Shown here: positions 44,182 to 54,451 of the stretch, in pieces | How positions within the stretch are numbered: position 1 is the first letter of the stretch | Layout of the letters: each line of letters begins with the position of its first letter | From: Allantophomopsis cytisporea | Lineage: Eukaryota; Ascomycota; Leotiomycetes; Phacidiales; Phacidiaceae | NCBI GenBank assembly: GCA_024752435.1 | Contig: CP103025.1 | Span: 2,232,001-2,296,000 of the forward strand | DNA: 64,000 nucleotides | Direction: 5' to 3' | The notes under the pieces: model-generated | What the model was told of the DNA's origin: nothing | What the model saw: only the letters and a program-made list of their open reading frames with translations | The model's database searches: none | Position numbers and translations under genes: made by a program

Positions 44182-46230
44182 ATGGCGGGCGCAATGTCCA
44201 TCGAAGAGACGAATCGTCTACGTATCTCGCTTGGTATGAAGCCGTTGCCCGTGCCTAACGGTCCAACTTTCAAAGAGACGCAGCCGCAACCAGGTCCAAC
44301 AGAGGAAGCAGCCAGCACACTCGAGACGCGACAAGCAGAGAGCTACGAAAACTACAAGAAAGCCCAAGATGCCGAAGAAGCGAAACGAAAGCGCGAAGCC
44401 AAAGCGGAAGCCATCAAGAAAGCTAGAGATGCCGCAAAGCGATTTTCTAAGCTCGAAGGCAAAGGGCTTGGAGATGCTGACGAAGACGAAGATATGGATG
44501 CGCGAAGCTGGTTGATCAAGCAGAAGAAGCGACAAAAGGAGATTGAAAAGGCCAGAAAGCGCGAGAAAGAACTGGCTGAAGCGGAGGAACAAGCACAGTA
44601 CACGGCGAAAGACCTAGCTGGTGTTAAGGTCGGCCACGAACTGGACACTTTTGTGGAAGGCGAAGACCAAGTCTTGACGTTAAAAGATACCACCATCGAC
44701 GAAAATGAAGAAGAGGGTGATGAGCTGGAGAATCTGGATCTACGAGAACGTGAAAAGTTGAACCAGAAGCTCGAACTCAAAAAGAAAAAGCCTGTCTACA
44801 ACCCGAACGATGTTGATGATGAAACCGGGGAGAAGAGCATTTTGGCTCACTATGATGAAGATATTGATGGGGAAAAGGGAAAGAAGTTCACGTTGGATGG
44901 CCTGGGCAGCACAACAGAATCAAGAAGCGCCGCAAATAATGGAGTCGCACAGAAGACGAAGCCAAAAGCTTTCAGTCTCGACATACTGAGTAAGCACAAC
45001 GCAGATTTTTTCAAAAAGCTTATACTAACAGGCGGAATAGAGGATGAGCCAAAATCCGACTATCTTGATATTTCAGAGATCAAAGTCAAAAAGCCAAAGA
45101 AGAAGAAGGCGAAATCTACGAGACAGAAAGCTGCTGATGAAGATGATATTTTACTTCCAATGGCTGATATCACTCCCGAAGATGCTGATACGATGGCGGT
45201 CGATGAGCCCACAACTTATACGAAGAAGCGACAATATCAAGACACGTCATTTGTCGATGATGATGATCTTCAAGCATCCCTTGCCAAACAAAGAAGAGAT
45301 GCTTTGAAGAAGCGGCAAAGAGTACGACCAGAGGACATTGCCAGACAACTTCGAGAAGAAGCATCAGCCACTCCTAATGTAGAAGATGCTGCGGGTGAAG
45401 AGGAGAGCAAAGGACTAGTCATTGACGAGACTTCTGAGTTTGTTGCTAATCTCCAAAAACCAGTTGCGGAAGAGCGCAAACCAAGAGCAAGATCAATATC
45501 TAAGCCAGCAGAAGCTGTCACGGCAATGGGCGCCGACTCGGAGGACGAGGAAGGTGATGTTAAGATGGAGTCTTACGCAGATATTGAGGATGAAGAAGAT
45601 CGCAAGGCCCGTCTGAAACGCGAGGAACAGGATGCGGCGGATTTGACTACCACAGGTATGGATAACGAACAGACGCTGGATCGCGGTCTTGGCTCGACTT
45701 TGAAGCTCCTTAAAGAGAGAGGTATTCTCAAGACTGCCGAATCTGGTGATCTGAACGCCATTTTCCGCGACAAGCAAATGTTCCTTGCCGAGAAGCAACG
45801 TCGGGAGGCCGAAGCCGAACGCAAGGCTCGAATGCAACGTGAGCGCGACCGTACAACCGGCCGTCTTGATCGCATGTCTGCTCGCGAAAAGGAAGAGTAT
45901 GCAAGATCACAAAATAACTACCGTGACCAGCAGGAATCACGGCTTCTGGCTGAGCATTTCAATAAAGAATACAAGCCAAACGTTGAGTTAAAATACATCG
46001 ATGACCACGGACGTTCTATGAACCAGAAAGAGGCCTTCAAGCATCTAAGTCATCAATTCCACGGCAAAGGTAGTGGAAAGCAGAAAACAGAGAAGAAACT
46101 CAAGAAGATCGAGGATGAAAAAGCAAGAGAGGGCAGAAGCATGCTGGATGGCAGCGGTACTGTGGGCATGACAGGCGTTGTTGGACAGCAATTGAAAAAG
46201 CAAAAGCAGGCGGGTGTACGACTTGCTTAG
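44182..46230 (+). CDS. SNU66: Snu66/SART-1 family U4/U6.U5 tri-snRNP splicing factor
   Basis: Nuclear pre-mRNA splicing factor of the tri-snRNP. The open frame has 682 codons; it very probably contains a 51 bp intron at 44990-45040, giving 665 residues. Hallmarks are SIEETNRLRISLGMKPLPV at the N-terminus, long Lys/Glu/Arg/Ala-rich helical runs, LAGVKVGHELDTFVEGEDQV, the DDDDLQASLAKQRRDALKK segment, GLGSTLKLLKERGIL, and the C-terminal ELKYIDDHGRSMNQKEAFKH followed by HQFHGKGSGKQKTEKK. The start ATG is in a good context (CAACATGG). All family regions are intact. Confidence 0.93.
   Translation: MAGAMSIEETNRLRISLGMKPLPVPNGPTFKETQPQPGPTEEAASTLETRQAESYENYKKAQDAEEAKRKREAKAEAIKKARDAAKRFSKLEGKGLGDADEDEDMDARSWLIKQKKRQKEIEKARKREKELAEAEEQAQYTAKDLAGVKVGHELDTFVEGEDQVLTLKDTTIDENEEEGDELENLDLREREKLNQKLELKKKKPVYNPNDVDDETGEKSILAHYDEDIDGEKGKKFTLDGLGSTTESRSAANNGVAQKTKPKAFSLDILSKHNADFFKKLILTGGIEDEPKSDYLDISEIKVKKPKKKKAKSTRQKAADEDDILLPMADITPEDADTMAVDEPTTYTKKRQYQDTSFVDDDDLQASLAKQRRDALKKRQRVRPEDIARQLREEASATPNVEDAAGEEESKGLVIDETSEFVANLQKPVAEERKPRARSISKPAEAVTAMGADSEDEEGDVKMESYADIEDEEDRKARLKREEQDAADLTTTGMDNEQTLDRGLGSTLKLLKERGILKTAESGDLNAIFRDKQMFLAEKQRREAEAERKARMQRERDRTTGRLDRMSAREKEEYARSQNNYRDQQESRLLAEHFNKEYKPNVELKYIDDHGRSMNQKEAFKHLSHQFHGKGSGKQKTEKKLKKIEDEKAREGRSMLDGSGTVGMTGVVGQQLKKQKQAGVRLA
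44990..45040 (+). other. Stop-free in-frame intron inside SNU66
   Basis: GTAAGC donor, TACTAAC branch sequence (45022-45028) and AATAG acceptor, 51 bp, a multiple of three with no stop codon. Removal joins LDIL to KDEPKSDY, which reads like the family; retention inserts 17 residues rich in Phe, Lys and Leu. A second acceptor (ACAG at 45031) is too close to the branch site to be likely. Confidence 0.75.
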
Positions 46231-47159
46231 ATTGGACGAGTCTGGACAGCAAAGGTGCATACTCCTTACACTGTACTTTAGAAACAATTCAATGCTGACA
46301 AAGACCTCAAAGTCTCTTTCCAGATATTGTGTTGTCAGGTGAGTCTGACTTTCTGCTCGTGATGTTCGTCCCCCCTTGTAAGTGGTTTTATGTCCGGCCA
46401 TTCCCACACTAAAGGTCTTTACTCAACTTTCGGTGTATCGCGTGAGACAAATGCAACGCTCCAATAATCAAGTGGGCCTTATATGTGAATCCATAGTTCT
46501 ATACCATATTAATTCACTCTCGAACACATAACTTGTGCAGCACAACCTCCGTGGTTGAATTCTCCAGGAATAACCCCGTGATTAGAAAAGACGCTTAAGC
46601 ATACCTCGTAAAGTTGCCAACTCAAAAGTCAACTTTCGGTCTAAAAATAGAAAACAGCTTAGTTTCCCCACATTTTGTGGCCATGCCCTGACAGAGATCC
46701 TCTCCGCCTCTCCCGCCAGGGGCTCAGCACATAAAGGAACAAACTTTCCGACTAGCTTACTGGTGCCAAGACAATAGAACGAAGATGTTGCCACATAGGC
46801 TCGCTTTAGTTCTTCGAAAATGTGCCAGATCCCCGTAAAGGTACTGTAAACGGCTATGCGGAGCGGTTGATGACTTCGTATATACCCCAGTTTTATACGG
46901 GATATCTATGCAAATACGAAAGCGGCACTTCGCATACCGGCATCCCGATGTAATGGCCGTCTTAGACATCGTCATATTTTGTATCGGATAATGGCATAGA
47001 TTATAGGAGATAAGTAGGTATAAGTATCTCCATTTCCATCTGGCTCTTTATCTCATCATCAATATCATCATCCCTCATCAACACATAAATACAACTCAAA
47101 ATCTTTTCACCTCAACTCTATCTTTCATTCATCAAAGAAACAAAACAACAAATATCAAG
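46231..47159. other. Spacer with the cerato-platanin promoter
   Basis: 3' region of SNU66, then the promoter of the cerato-platanin gene. TATAAGTA at 47019-47026 is a candidate TATA box about 135 bp before the ATG, followed by a CT/CA-rich leader (47030-47150) typical of highly expressed fungal genes. Confidence 0.5.
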
Positions 47160-47567
47160 ATGCAGTTCCCAACTATCTTCCTCGCCCTTGTCTCGGCAGC
47201 TTCTGCCATCACCGTGTCCTACGACACTGGCTACGATGACTCCTCCCGCTCTCTTTCGGTCACCTCCTGCAGCGATGGTACCAATGGACTCCTTACCAAG
47301 GGCTACACTACCCAGGGCTCTCTCCCATCCTTCCCTCACATCGGAGGAGCCTCGACAATTGCTGGCTGGAACGATGTGAACTGCGGAAAATGCTACTCGC
47401 TCACCTACAACGGCAACACCATCAACGTCTTGGCCATGGACCACGCTGCTGAGGGCTTCAACATCGGCGAGACTGCTCTCAACGACTTGACTGGCGGACA
47501 GGCCGTCGCTTTAGGAAGAATTGATGCTCAGTGGGCTGAGGTTGACGACAGCGTCTGTGGATTGTAA
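47160..47567 (+). CDS. Cerato-platanin family secreted protein
   Basis: Intronless, 135 residues. Signal peptide of about 16-18 residues (QFPTIFLALVSAASA) and the mature start ITVSYDTGYDD as in Sm1/Snodprot1/Spl1. The four cysteines that form two disulfides are present (SVTSCSDG, VNCGKCYSLTY, DDSVCGL). Cerato-platanins are double-psi beta-barrel proteins that bind chitin oligomers, act expansin-like and elicit plant defence responses. The strong pyrimidine/CA-rich leader suggests high expression. Whether this fungus meets plants cannot be told from this gene, since saprotrophs have it too. Confidence 0.95.
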   Translation: MQFPTIFLALVSAASAITVSYDTGYDDSSRSLSVTSCSDGTNGLLTKGYTTQGSLPSFPHIGGASTIAGWNDVNCGKCYSLTYNGNTINVLAMDHAAEGFNIGETALNDLTGGQAVALGRIDAQWAEVDDSVCGL

Positions 47568-48134
47568 TGGTCATGATTTACGTGGAATGTGAGATTTGCT
47601 TACATATGCATAATTGGGAGTTGGGAAAGCATTGGAAATTTATGTCGATATAATAGATTACATATGAGTAATGATTAAATCTATGTCAAAGAATAACGGG
47701 TCTTACATACTTAATCCTTTAGTGATACACATGCACTCAATGATCCCTATCAAACCTTCAAGACACTAAGGTTCACCCACCAACAAATAATCAACTTAGA
47801 TTGGACGTCATTTTCTTGGCTATAGGAACATCTTATCTTGTCTAGCGCGCTTCATTGAACGAATAGGTGTAAAGCAAACTATGTCTGCTACAAAAAACCG
47901 CTATCAAATGAATCAAAAAAAAAAAAAACACATTAATTGAAACAACATGGAAGGCACATCGAAGAATGAGCACCATCTAGACAGAGAAAGCAATAGCGAT
48001 TAAAAATCCCACTTCTGTAGTGAACTAAAGACAAAGAAATTGAGCGGCGAATACTGGTGATATCATCTCTTATCAGCTATCAGTCGAGGAGATGCTAGAT
48101 TTTCCCTCGAGCTGACGAAAACAAACCTTTCTTT
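47568..48134. other. Convergent spacer with poly-A run
   Basis: 3' regions of the cerato-platanin and hydrolase genes. An uninterrupted A run (about 13 bases) lies at 47917-47930. Nothing else seen. Confidence 0.5.
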
Positions 48135-48908
48135 TTATCCAGTGAAAGATGTCACTGCTTCTAATATGAAATCGACGGTTTCCTTCGGCCTGCTCAACAT
48201 CGGCGAATGGCTACTCTCAACCTCTCGCACGGTAATATCCGCACCGGCATCCTTTGCAACCTGTACGAGCATCCTTTGGGCCTGTATCGGAAACGCTTTA
48301 TCTTCAGTAGTCACCAAAATCCAACCCGGCACATCCATCCATCCGGCATAAGAATATTCGCCGCCCTCCATCAAAGCTTTCAGTGATTGCTTTCTTAACT
48401 TGCTGACCCAGTAGTCTCCCTCTTCTTCGGGAAGGTCATGATAGAACAGTTCTCGGGGTGGGACTGTTATGACAGCAAAGCCACTCGGATCGATCCTCCA
48501 TGATGGCGGTGGTTTACCGCCAACGTTGTCTATAAAGCTTACTCCTGTTTGGCAGAAGCCAGTTCCCATCATGGCCAGGCCAATGACGTAGCCAGGCTTG
48601 CCATTTGGAGATGGAAGAGTATCCTGCTTAGGGCGTGTGAGGCCCTTGATCGCGCTCTGGCCGACTGCACCGCCGTATGAGTGCACCACGAGTACGACAT
48701 CATGCCCCTGTGTGATCTCTATCTCAATGGAATCACGAACGGCTTTGACATCGTCCCCAAGAGTTTTAGAAGGGTCCCCGGCGGTTGATGGGAGGTCCAC
48801 GGGGACGCATGTGTACTGTTGCGATTTCAAGAGCGAACTGACTTTATCCCATGTATCATCACTGTGCCATGCTCCAGGCACTAAGACTAGTGTGGGCTTG
48901 TCAGACAT
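48135..48908 (-). CDS. Alpha/beta hydrolase (EstC-like)
   Basis: Intronless, 257 residues, cytosolic (no signal peptide). An N-terminal strand and oxyanion loop (TLVLVPGAWHSDDTW) lead to the nucleophile elbow VVHSYGGAVG with Ser77. Asp203 (LVTTEDKAFP) and His234 (ESSHSPML) complete the triad. It belongs to the AB_hydrolase_6-type salicylate-esterase/EstC-like group, small esterases or lactonases with diverse substrates; the substrate is unknown. Confidence 0.88.
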   Translation of the reverse strand: MSDKPTLVLVPGAWHSDDTWDKVSSLLKSQQYTCVPVDLPSTAGDPSKTLGDDVKAVRDSIEIEITQGHDVVLVVHSYGGAVGQSAIKGLTRPKQDTLPSPNGKPGYVIGLAMMGTGFCQTGVSFIDNVGGKPPPSWRIDPSGFAVITVPPRELFYHDLPEEEGDYWVSKLRKQSLKALMEGGEYSYAGWMDVPGWILVTTEDKAFPIQAQRMLVQVAKDAGADITVREVESSHSPMLSRPKETVDFILEAVTSFTG

Positions 48909-49274
48909 AAGTGACAGACTGTAGAGTGTGAGAACCTGGATTAAGACTCGAGCTGAGTCGTGTGTGAAATCGAGGAGCTAAAGAAAGGAACTTAAATAAA
49001 GAATAATTCTAGATTTTGGAACGAGGAGCAGCAAGAACAGGCTTTTATAAGATATGACACCTAATAAGCACTTGTGGTTTTTTTCTGGTCACCTGAGGCG
49101 CATATATTTAATACAGATGAACACCTCCGTCTTTTTTAGTCACCTGGTGCGTTATTTTTTATGTATTTATTCACTTCATCAGATTGATTCGTTCTCCCAG
49201 ATGTAATGCATTTGTGAAACTTGAAATTAATCGAAAGGTTCTTCATCACCTCACCCTGTCAAGTAAGCTTATAG
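48909..49274. other. Short spacer
   Basis: Promoter of the hydrolase gene (minus) and sequence upstream of the DUF3425 relic, AT-rich. Nothing recognised. Confidence 0.5.
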
Positions 49275-49703
49275 ACTCAGACAGCATTCAGGGAGCAAAA
49301 ACGACACTTTTTTTATCTAGTTCTCGACACGGCATGGATAAAGGGCGACCATATAACACTCTGGAACACGATTCCTGGAAATATGATGCCTTCCGTCCTA
49401 GTGGGTCCTTTTCCAACACTTATTCAGCACACAATTATGCATCATCCTTGGATTGATCTCTGGCTAATACCCAGGATGAGAGATAATCCACTGCGGGCAG
49501 GGGATACTTACGACGAGGATCGACTTTGCATGGACCTGGACAAATGCTGTGACATTCCCCATGATCAGACGGCTTTGATAGTATGGATCCTTTGGGATTC
49601 TGCGGGGTGGAAGGTCAAGGTGACGTTTTTCTGGCACTGGGGCTGGACTACTGAAGGATTTGTAGAGCTGGTAAAGTCGACGAACTACTGGCGTAAATAT
49701 TAG
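49275..49703 (+). pseudogene. Relic of a DUF3425 (fungal bZIP-associated) gene
   Basis: A frame open from 49275 to TAG 49703 (142 codons) carries the DUF3425 C-terminal pattern: HHPWIDLWLIPRMRDN, RAGDTYDEDRLCMDLD, ALIVWILWDSAGWKV and LVKSTNYWRKY. Complete family genes have a bZIP or other long N-terminal part; the sequence before 49275 gives no such domain and the frame closes with TAG at 49272-49274. In the last segments, family residues such as GDPW after IVW are changed (ILWD). Most likely a truncated, decaying copy. Expression from ATG 49383 as a short protein cannot be excluded. Confidence 0.6.
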
Positions 49704-51059
49704 GGTAGAAGAGCTTTTGGTATTTGAGATACAATGATTTTGAGCCCTTTTTGTTCGCTCCTATCTTCCCCCCCTCCCCCTCCAGCAACATGTTAAGTAT
49801 CACACATATTTAGTCATATACTTGGATTATATACTTAATGTGGCTCTTCGGAATAAATTCGAGAATGATGCAGCGCATGTCAATCGGAATTGACATTTGA
49901 ATCTTAGTCGAACAGAGCGTGTTTTTGATACTGTTCCCTCAATCCACCGGCAATTGCGACACTCCCCAAGAATCGTGGATCATCTAGTTGGGAACGGTGT
50001 AAGTGCGGAGTATGTGCGAAGCATGTGTGGATTTGACATCGACTCCATCTTCGACTCTAAGCATGGTGTGATGCTCGGCTATCGGATGGTAAGATATTGT
50101 ATCAGAGGTACTCCTGTATCGGTGACGGTACCCGGCACAAAGCTTCAGTACCCGACACGAGCTTCTGTACATATCCGAATCCGTTGGCAGGAATGGTAGG
50201 AAACGTGAGGCAGGCAAGGCTTATATTATCAATTTAGCCCGTATCAAGCAGGATGCATCAGTATGGCTTAACTCACTCACTCTACTTCGATGTCAGTCCC
50301 TCATATTGTACCTATGTATCTGTGTATCTCCTTACGGCGTGCGAACCGCATGACTCAGGGGTATAGAATGATATACCCCCACTCTCTACAAAGTAAGAAC
50401 TAGTCAAGGGTATTACTTGTTTAACACTGGGTCTTCCAGATCCAAGGGCATAGCTTTTTAGTGAACTGCAGCTGTCAATACAGATAACGCAATATTTATG
50501 TATGTATCGTCAGTCTAAATCAATCCATTTGGCCCATACAACATGAGATTCATACCGCAGACCCAAACACCGAATGTGGATGCACTGCGTATAGATGCTC
50601 TTCATAACCCTTTACAGATTCCCCGCAGCCATATGAATTTTCATAATTTCGGCAATTGCATCGCTTAGAACGAAACATAAGTGCCCGTCATATTCACCTG
50701 GCATCCCAGACCAACATAAAGACAGAATTCCTCCTAGATCTTCAATCATGTACTTTCATTGTCTATACTCGCCTCTGTACTGTTTATTGCGGGACTTGGA
50801 TTCCCCTTTCTATCTAAAGTTAAGTTGATTGGTACCTTATCGTCCTTTTTTAAGCGTATGTTCCAGGAAAGCATTCAAAGACAAATTTCATAATCAAGAT
50901 ATATATTTCGTCATTTCTTGTCACTTTTTTGTGAAGCTATCCTCTTAAATCCTGTGGAAAGGCGCCTCTTCTCAACTCAAATGCTCCGCCACCAGGACTC
51001 TTGCAATCTTCAACGAATCCTCGCCATACTCGAACACTTCGATCATACTTCACGACGTT
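49704..51059. other. Intergenic region upstream of the MFS gene
   Basis: The frame at 49897-50199 has no ATG near its start and no motif. A short imperfect direct duplication of about 19 bp occurs at 50129-50166 (GTACCCGGCACAAAGCTTC / GTACCCGACACGAGCTTC). A pyrimidine-rich stretch precedes ATG 51060. Confidence 0.45.
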
Positions 51060-52770
51060 ATGGATCGTAAAAATACCTTTGTTGCGACTTCAGAGCCCCA
51101 ATCTGAAGCAGTATTCGAGAAAGAACGTCCACATTCAGCAGTACATAACAAACCACACGATTTGGATGGCCGCTTCGAAGACCTCAAGAATGAGGAAATC
51201 GCAGGCAGCATGGATGACGCAGAGAAGGAAACAATCGAGGAGACAGGACGTGACTCCAATATCGTAGACTGGGATGGACCCAATGATCCCGAGATGGCAT
51301 TAAACTGGTCAATTTGGAAAAAAAGGTTTACTGTTATTATGGTTGGGTTCTTGACACTTTTTACGTTCGTACCTTATTTGCTTTGATCTGCCAAATCGTT
51401 CGGGTTTTATAATTGACATTTATCAACAGTCCTTTTGCTTCCTCTATGTTGGCTCCTGGTATTACTATGGTGATGGCCGAGTTTAAAAACAACTCCGAGA
51501 CGATCGGTTCATTAACAGTGTCGATATATCTTTTGGGTTACGCTTTTGGTCCACTGGTGATTGCTCCCCTGAGTGAGTTGTATGGACGATTGCCTGTATA
51601 CTACATCAGCTCGGTCTTGTTTTTACTATTTAATGTTGCCTGTGCAGAATCGACCAATTTCCCTATGCTGATAGTTTTCCGCTTGGCAACCGGACTTGCG
51701 GGCTCATGCCCTTTGACGTTAGGTCCCGGAACTATTGCAGATATGTATTATCAAGAGGAGAGAGGAAAGGTCATGGCAATATGGACCTTACCAATTCTCT
51801 TGGGTCCTGCTATTGGACCTCTCGCCGGAGGTTATCTGTCAGAATCCTTGGGATGGAGATGGGATTTCTATTTCCTCATCATCGTGGTAAGGAAACTTGG
51901 TGATTTATTGATAGAATGGGACTAATCTGTGTCTTCGCAAATTAGACCGGAGCAGTCTTCCTTTGCAGTCTCGTCTTCCAACAAGAGACATATGCTCCTA
52001 CCATCCTTGAGAAGAGGACCAGGCGTCTACGCAAATCAACCAGAAACCCCAATTTAGTATCAGCTCTGAGATCGACCAAGCCATTACGAGAAATATTCCT
52101 CACCTCCATTCTCCGTCCAACAAAGATGCTCTTCATGATCCCAATCATCTTTGGACTATCCGTTTTTACCGCTATTGTATACGGTACTCTATACCTACTC
52201 TTTACTACCATGACCGACGTATTCGAGGAAGTATACGGTTTCCCCGCTGACAACGTCGGCCTCACCTACCTCGGCCTCGGCATCGGACAAATCGTGGGTG
52301 CTACAGCCTTCGGCATAGTATCTGACGGTATCTTACGAAGAATGGCCAAGTCAGGAGAAATGAAGGCAGAATATCGCCTTCCACCACTCGTCATAGGCGT
52401 CATGCTCCTCACCATCGGCTTGTTGTGGTATGGATGGACGGCGCACTTCAGAGTGATGTGGATAGTGCCCATCATTGGCATGGGCTTTATTGGGGCCGGA
52501 GTCATCACGTCTTTCCTGCCAGTCAACACCTACCTCGTTGATGCATACACATCTTACGCCGCCAGCGCGGTCGCTGCTAACGCTGTCCTGAGAAGTATCG
52601 GCGGGGCCCTCCTGCCACTCTGTGGTAAGAGCATGTATGCTACACTCGGTCTTGGATGGGGAAACACCCTTCTGGCTTTTATCACGCTCATGTGTCTGCC
52701 TATGGTATTGTGCTTTATCAAGTATGGAGAGAAGATGAGGACGCATTCTCGATTTCAGTTGACAGAGTAG
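51060..52770 (+). CDS. MFS multidrug exporter, DHA1 type, 3 exons
   Basis: Exons 51060-51364, 51430-51886 and 51946-52770 join in phase to 528 residues (introns 65 and 59 bp). A polar N-terminus of about 80 residues ends in VDWDGPNDPEMALNWS, the tag found before the first helix of fungal DHA1 drug/H+ antiporters. SSMLAPGITMVMAEF, the motif A-like PLSELYGRLPVYYISS, and the motif C-type ILLGPAIGPLAGGYLSESLG follow. The second half has about six helices and ends in KYGEKMRTHS. Plasma-membrane efflux of toxic compounds is inferred; the substrate is unknown. No biosynthetic cluster is adjacent. Confidence 0.9.
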
Positions 52771-53630
52771 ATGATGTCTTTGATGCGTGGGGATGCATTT
52801 ATGTCTATGGGTAAAGATTGTATGACCTGGGATATATTGGAAACCCGCGAATTAGAACATTGAAAAGATTGAATACTTGTTTCCTCTGAAACGAACCCAC
52901 TGTTTGATGATTTTAAAATTTTAACTTTCATGTCTTTCAGTATGCCTCCTTTGACGAATTTGGAGTCTACTCTGGCTTATTGGGGTTAAAATCCTGCGGC
53001 TATTGTCAGTTGCTTGATATGTGACTATTCGCTTTCTTGTAATTGCTGACTCGGGATACCGGAACTAAATTGCTCTTTAAAGAATGTCCCAAGTGTCTGT
53101 GAATTAGCAAGTTGAAGAAGACCGGCTGTGGCCATTGTACTCATCCAAATATTCAAGAAATATGCAAAGCCCAGAGCGGCACTATGACTTGACCGCCCAG
53201 TCATCAATAGAATCCAAATAGTTAGATGCAAATGCAGACAAAATCGATAGTGCGGTAATGAAGGCAATCGAAACGATTTGATGTACAAACTCTTGAGTTA
53301 GGGGGGTTCTAGTGGTGATCAAGTATCATTAAATCGTTCTTTTTCTTACTATATCATTTTTTCTTGAGTATCGACTACATACTTTTTAACTATACTATTA
53401 GTGCCTCTTGTTTCATGTCATTGAATATCTCGCTCATCGACTCTCAATCAGTTGACCCTTCACAGATTCAACAACGGCAATATTATTTTTTTGATATTTA
53501 CAGAGGCGTACGAGCCTTCTATTATAGAGATATTACACTTGAATCGCGAAGAAATTTGGAAGGGAGCTAATCTTCCGTGCGAACTGCCACTGACCCCGCT
53601 AGATATCGCTGTCTATATGGATGACTTCTT
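52771..53630. other. Convergent spacer
   Basis: 3' regions of the MFS gene (plus) and of the glutamic peptidase gene (minus). A minus frame (53288-53025) of 87 codons with one hydrophobic stretch lacks any motif. Confidence 0.45.
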
Positions 53631-54451
53631 CTAGTTGTTGACAACGACTAAAACACTGTCATCGGTAACAGTTGTTTGAGTGAGTTGAGCGGTGGTGCCC
53701 TGAAGCTCAATATCCACAATAACAGCGCCGGAAGGGCCCAGAGATCTGGTGGATGTTCCAGTCACAGCGTTTTCGAAAGTGAAATTGCCAATGTTAGCAA
53801 GGTCAATAGAGCTGCTGTCGATGGCAAGATCTTCAATGATCCACTCGGCGCTTATGAGGCAGAGGGAGTCGGTGGAAGTCATGGTCTTGCTGACGGTTTT
53901 ACCCGTAGTGGTATTCTCAATGATGGCTGTACCTTCAGTTGTGCTGTGAGCAATGATGGCGATGTTGATGACCTGGTAGCATTTTGTCAGTTTTGTAACG
54001 GGATGACGAAGGACGAACTTACATCACCGGCAGTGATGGTGCCAAGGTCGAAAACCTGGGTGTCTGCAGGAAACCATTCGTACCATGCATAGTATGAGAT
54101 GTTTCCGCTAGGCAATATTGTGAAGTCAATTCCACTTTGCCAGAGATTGTCGCAGCTATAGCCATCAATGCCCACCCACGCAGAAGCAGTGTATTCGGTA
54201 TACGAATCGCTCTTGTTTGAAGGAAATTCTGGGGTAGGGACGGTGAAGGTCGCATTGACAGACTTCACGGTCTCTCCGGAGTCAAAAGAATCGATGATTG
54301 CACCAGCCCAGCTCTCATTGAGGATCTCGGAAGTCTCAGCGCTCTTGTTGACTGAGCGCCGAGCATTACCGGCCTTGACATTGCTCAAGCTTTGTGGCGC
54401 TGCCAGAGCGCCGGCAAGCATAGTGCTGAGGACTGTAGCTATAACCTTCAT
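53631..54451 (-). CDS. Secreted glutamic peptidase (G1, eqolisin), 2 exons
   Basis: Acid endopeptidase of the scytalidoglutamic/aspergilloglutamic group. Exons 54451-54023 and 53972-53631 join in phase to 256 residues; intron 50 bp. Signal peptide KVIATVLSTMLAGALAAP, short propeptide with an Arg-Arg pair (NARRSVNK), then the beta-sandwich. The catalytic pair is present: Gln105 in DNLWQSGIDF after WVGIDGYSC, and Glu190 in SAEWIIED. YYAWYEWFPAD is the usual conserved segment between them. Works at acid pH in extracellular protein digestion, which fits the PTR2 peptide importer in this window, though the two are not linked in position. Confidence 0.92.

Noticed and set aside
44218..45940. Long minus-strand ORFs (Ser/Arg/Phe-rich) opposite SNU66
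   Set aside because: They are shadows of the Glu/Lys/Ala-rich SNU66 coding sequence.
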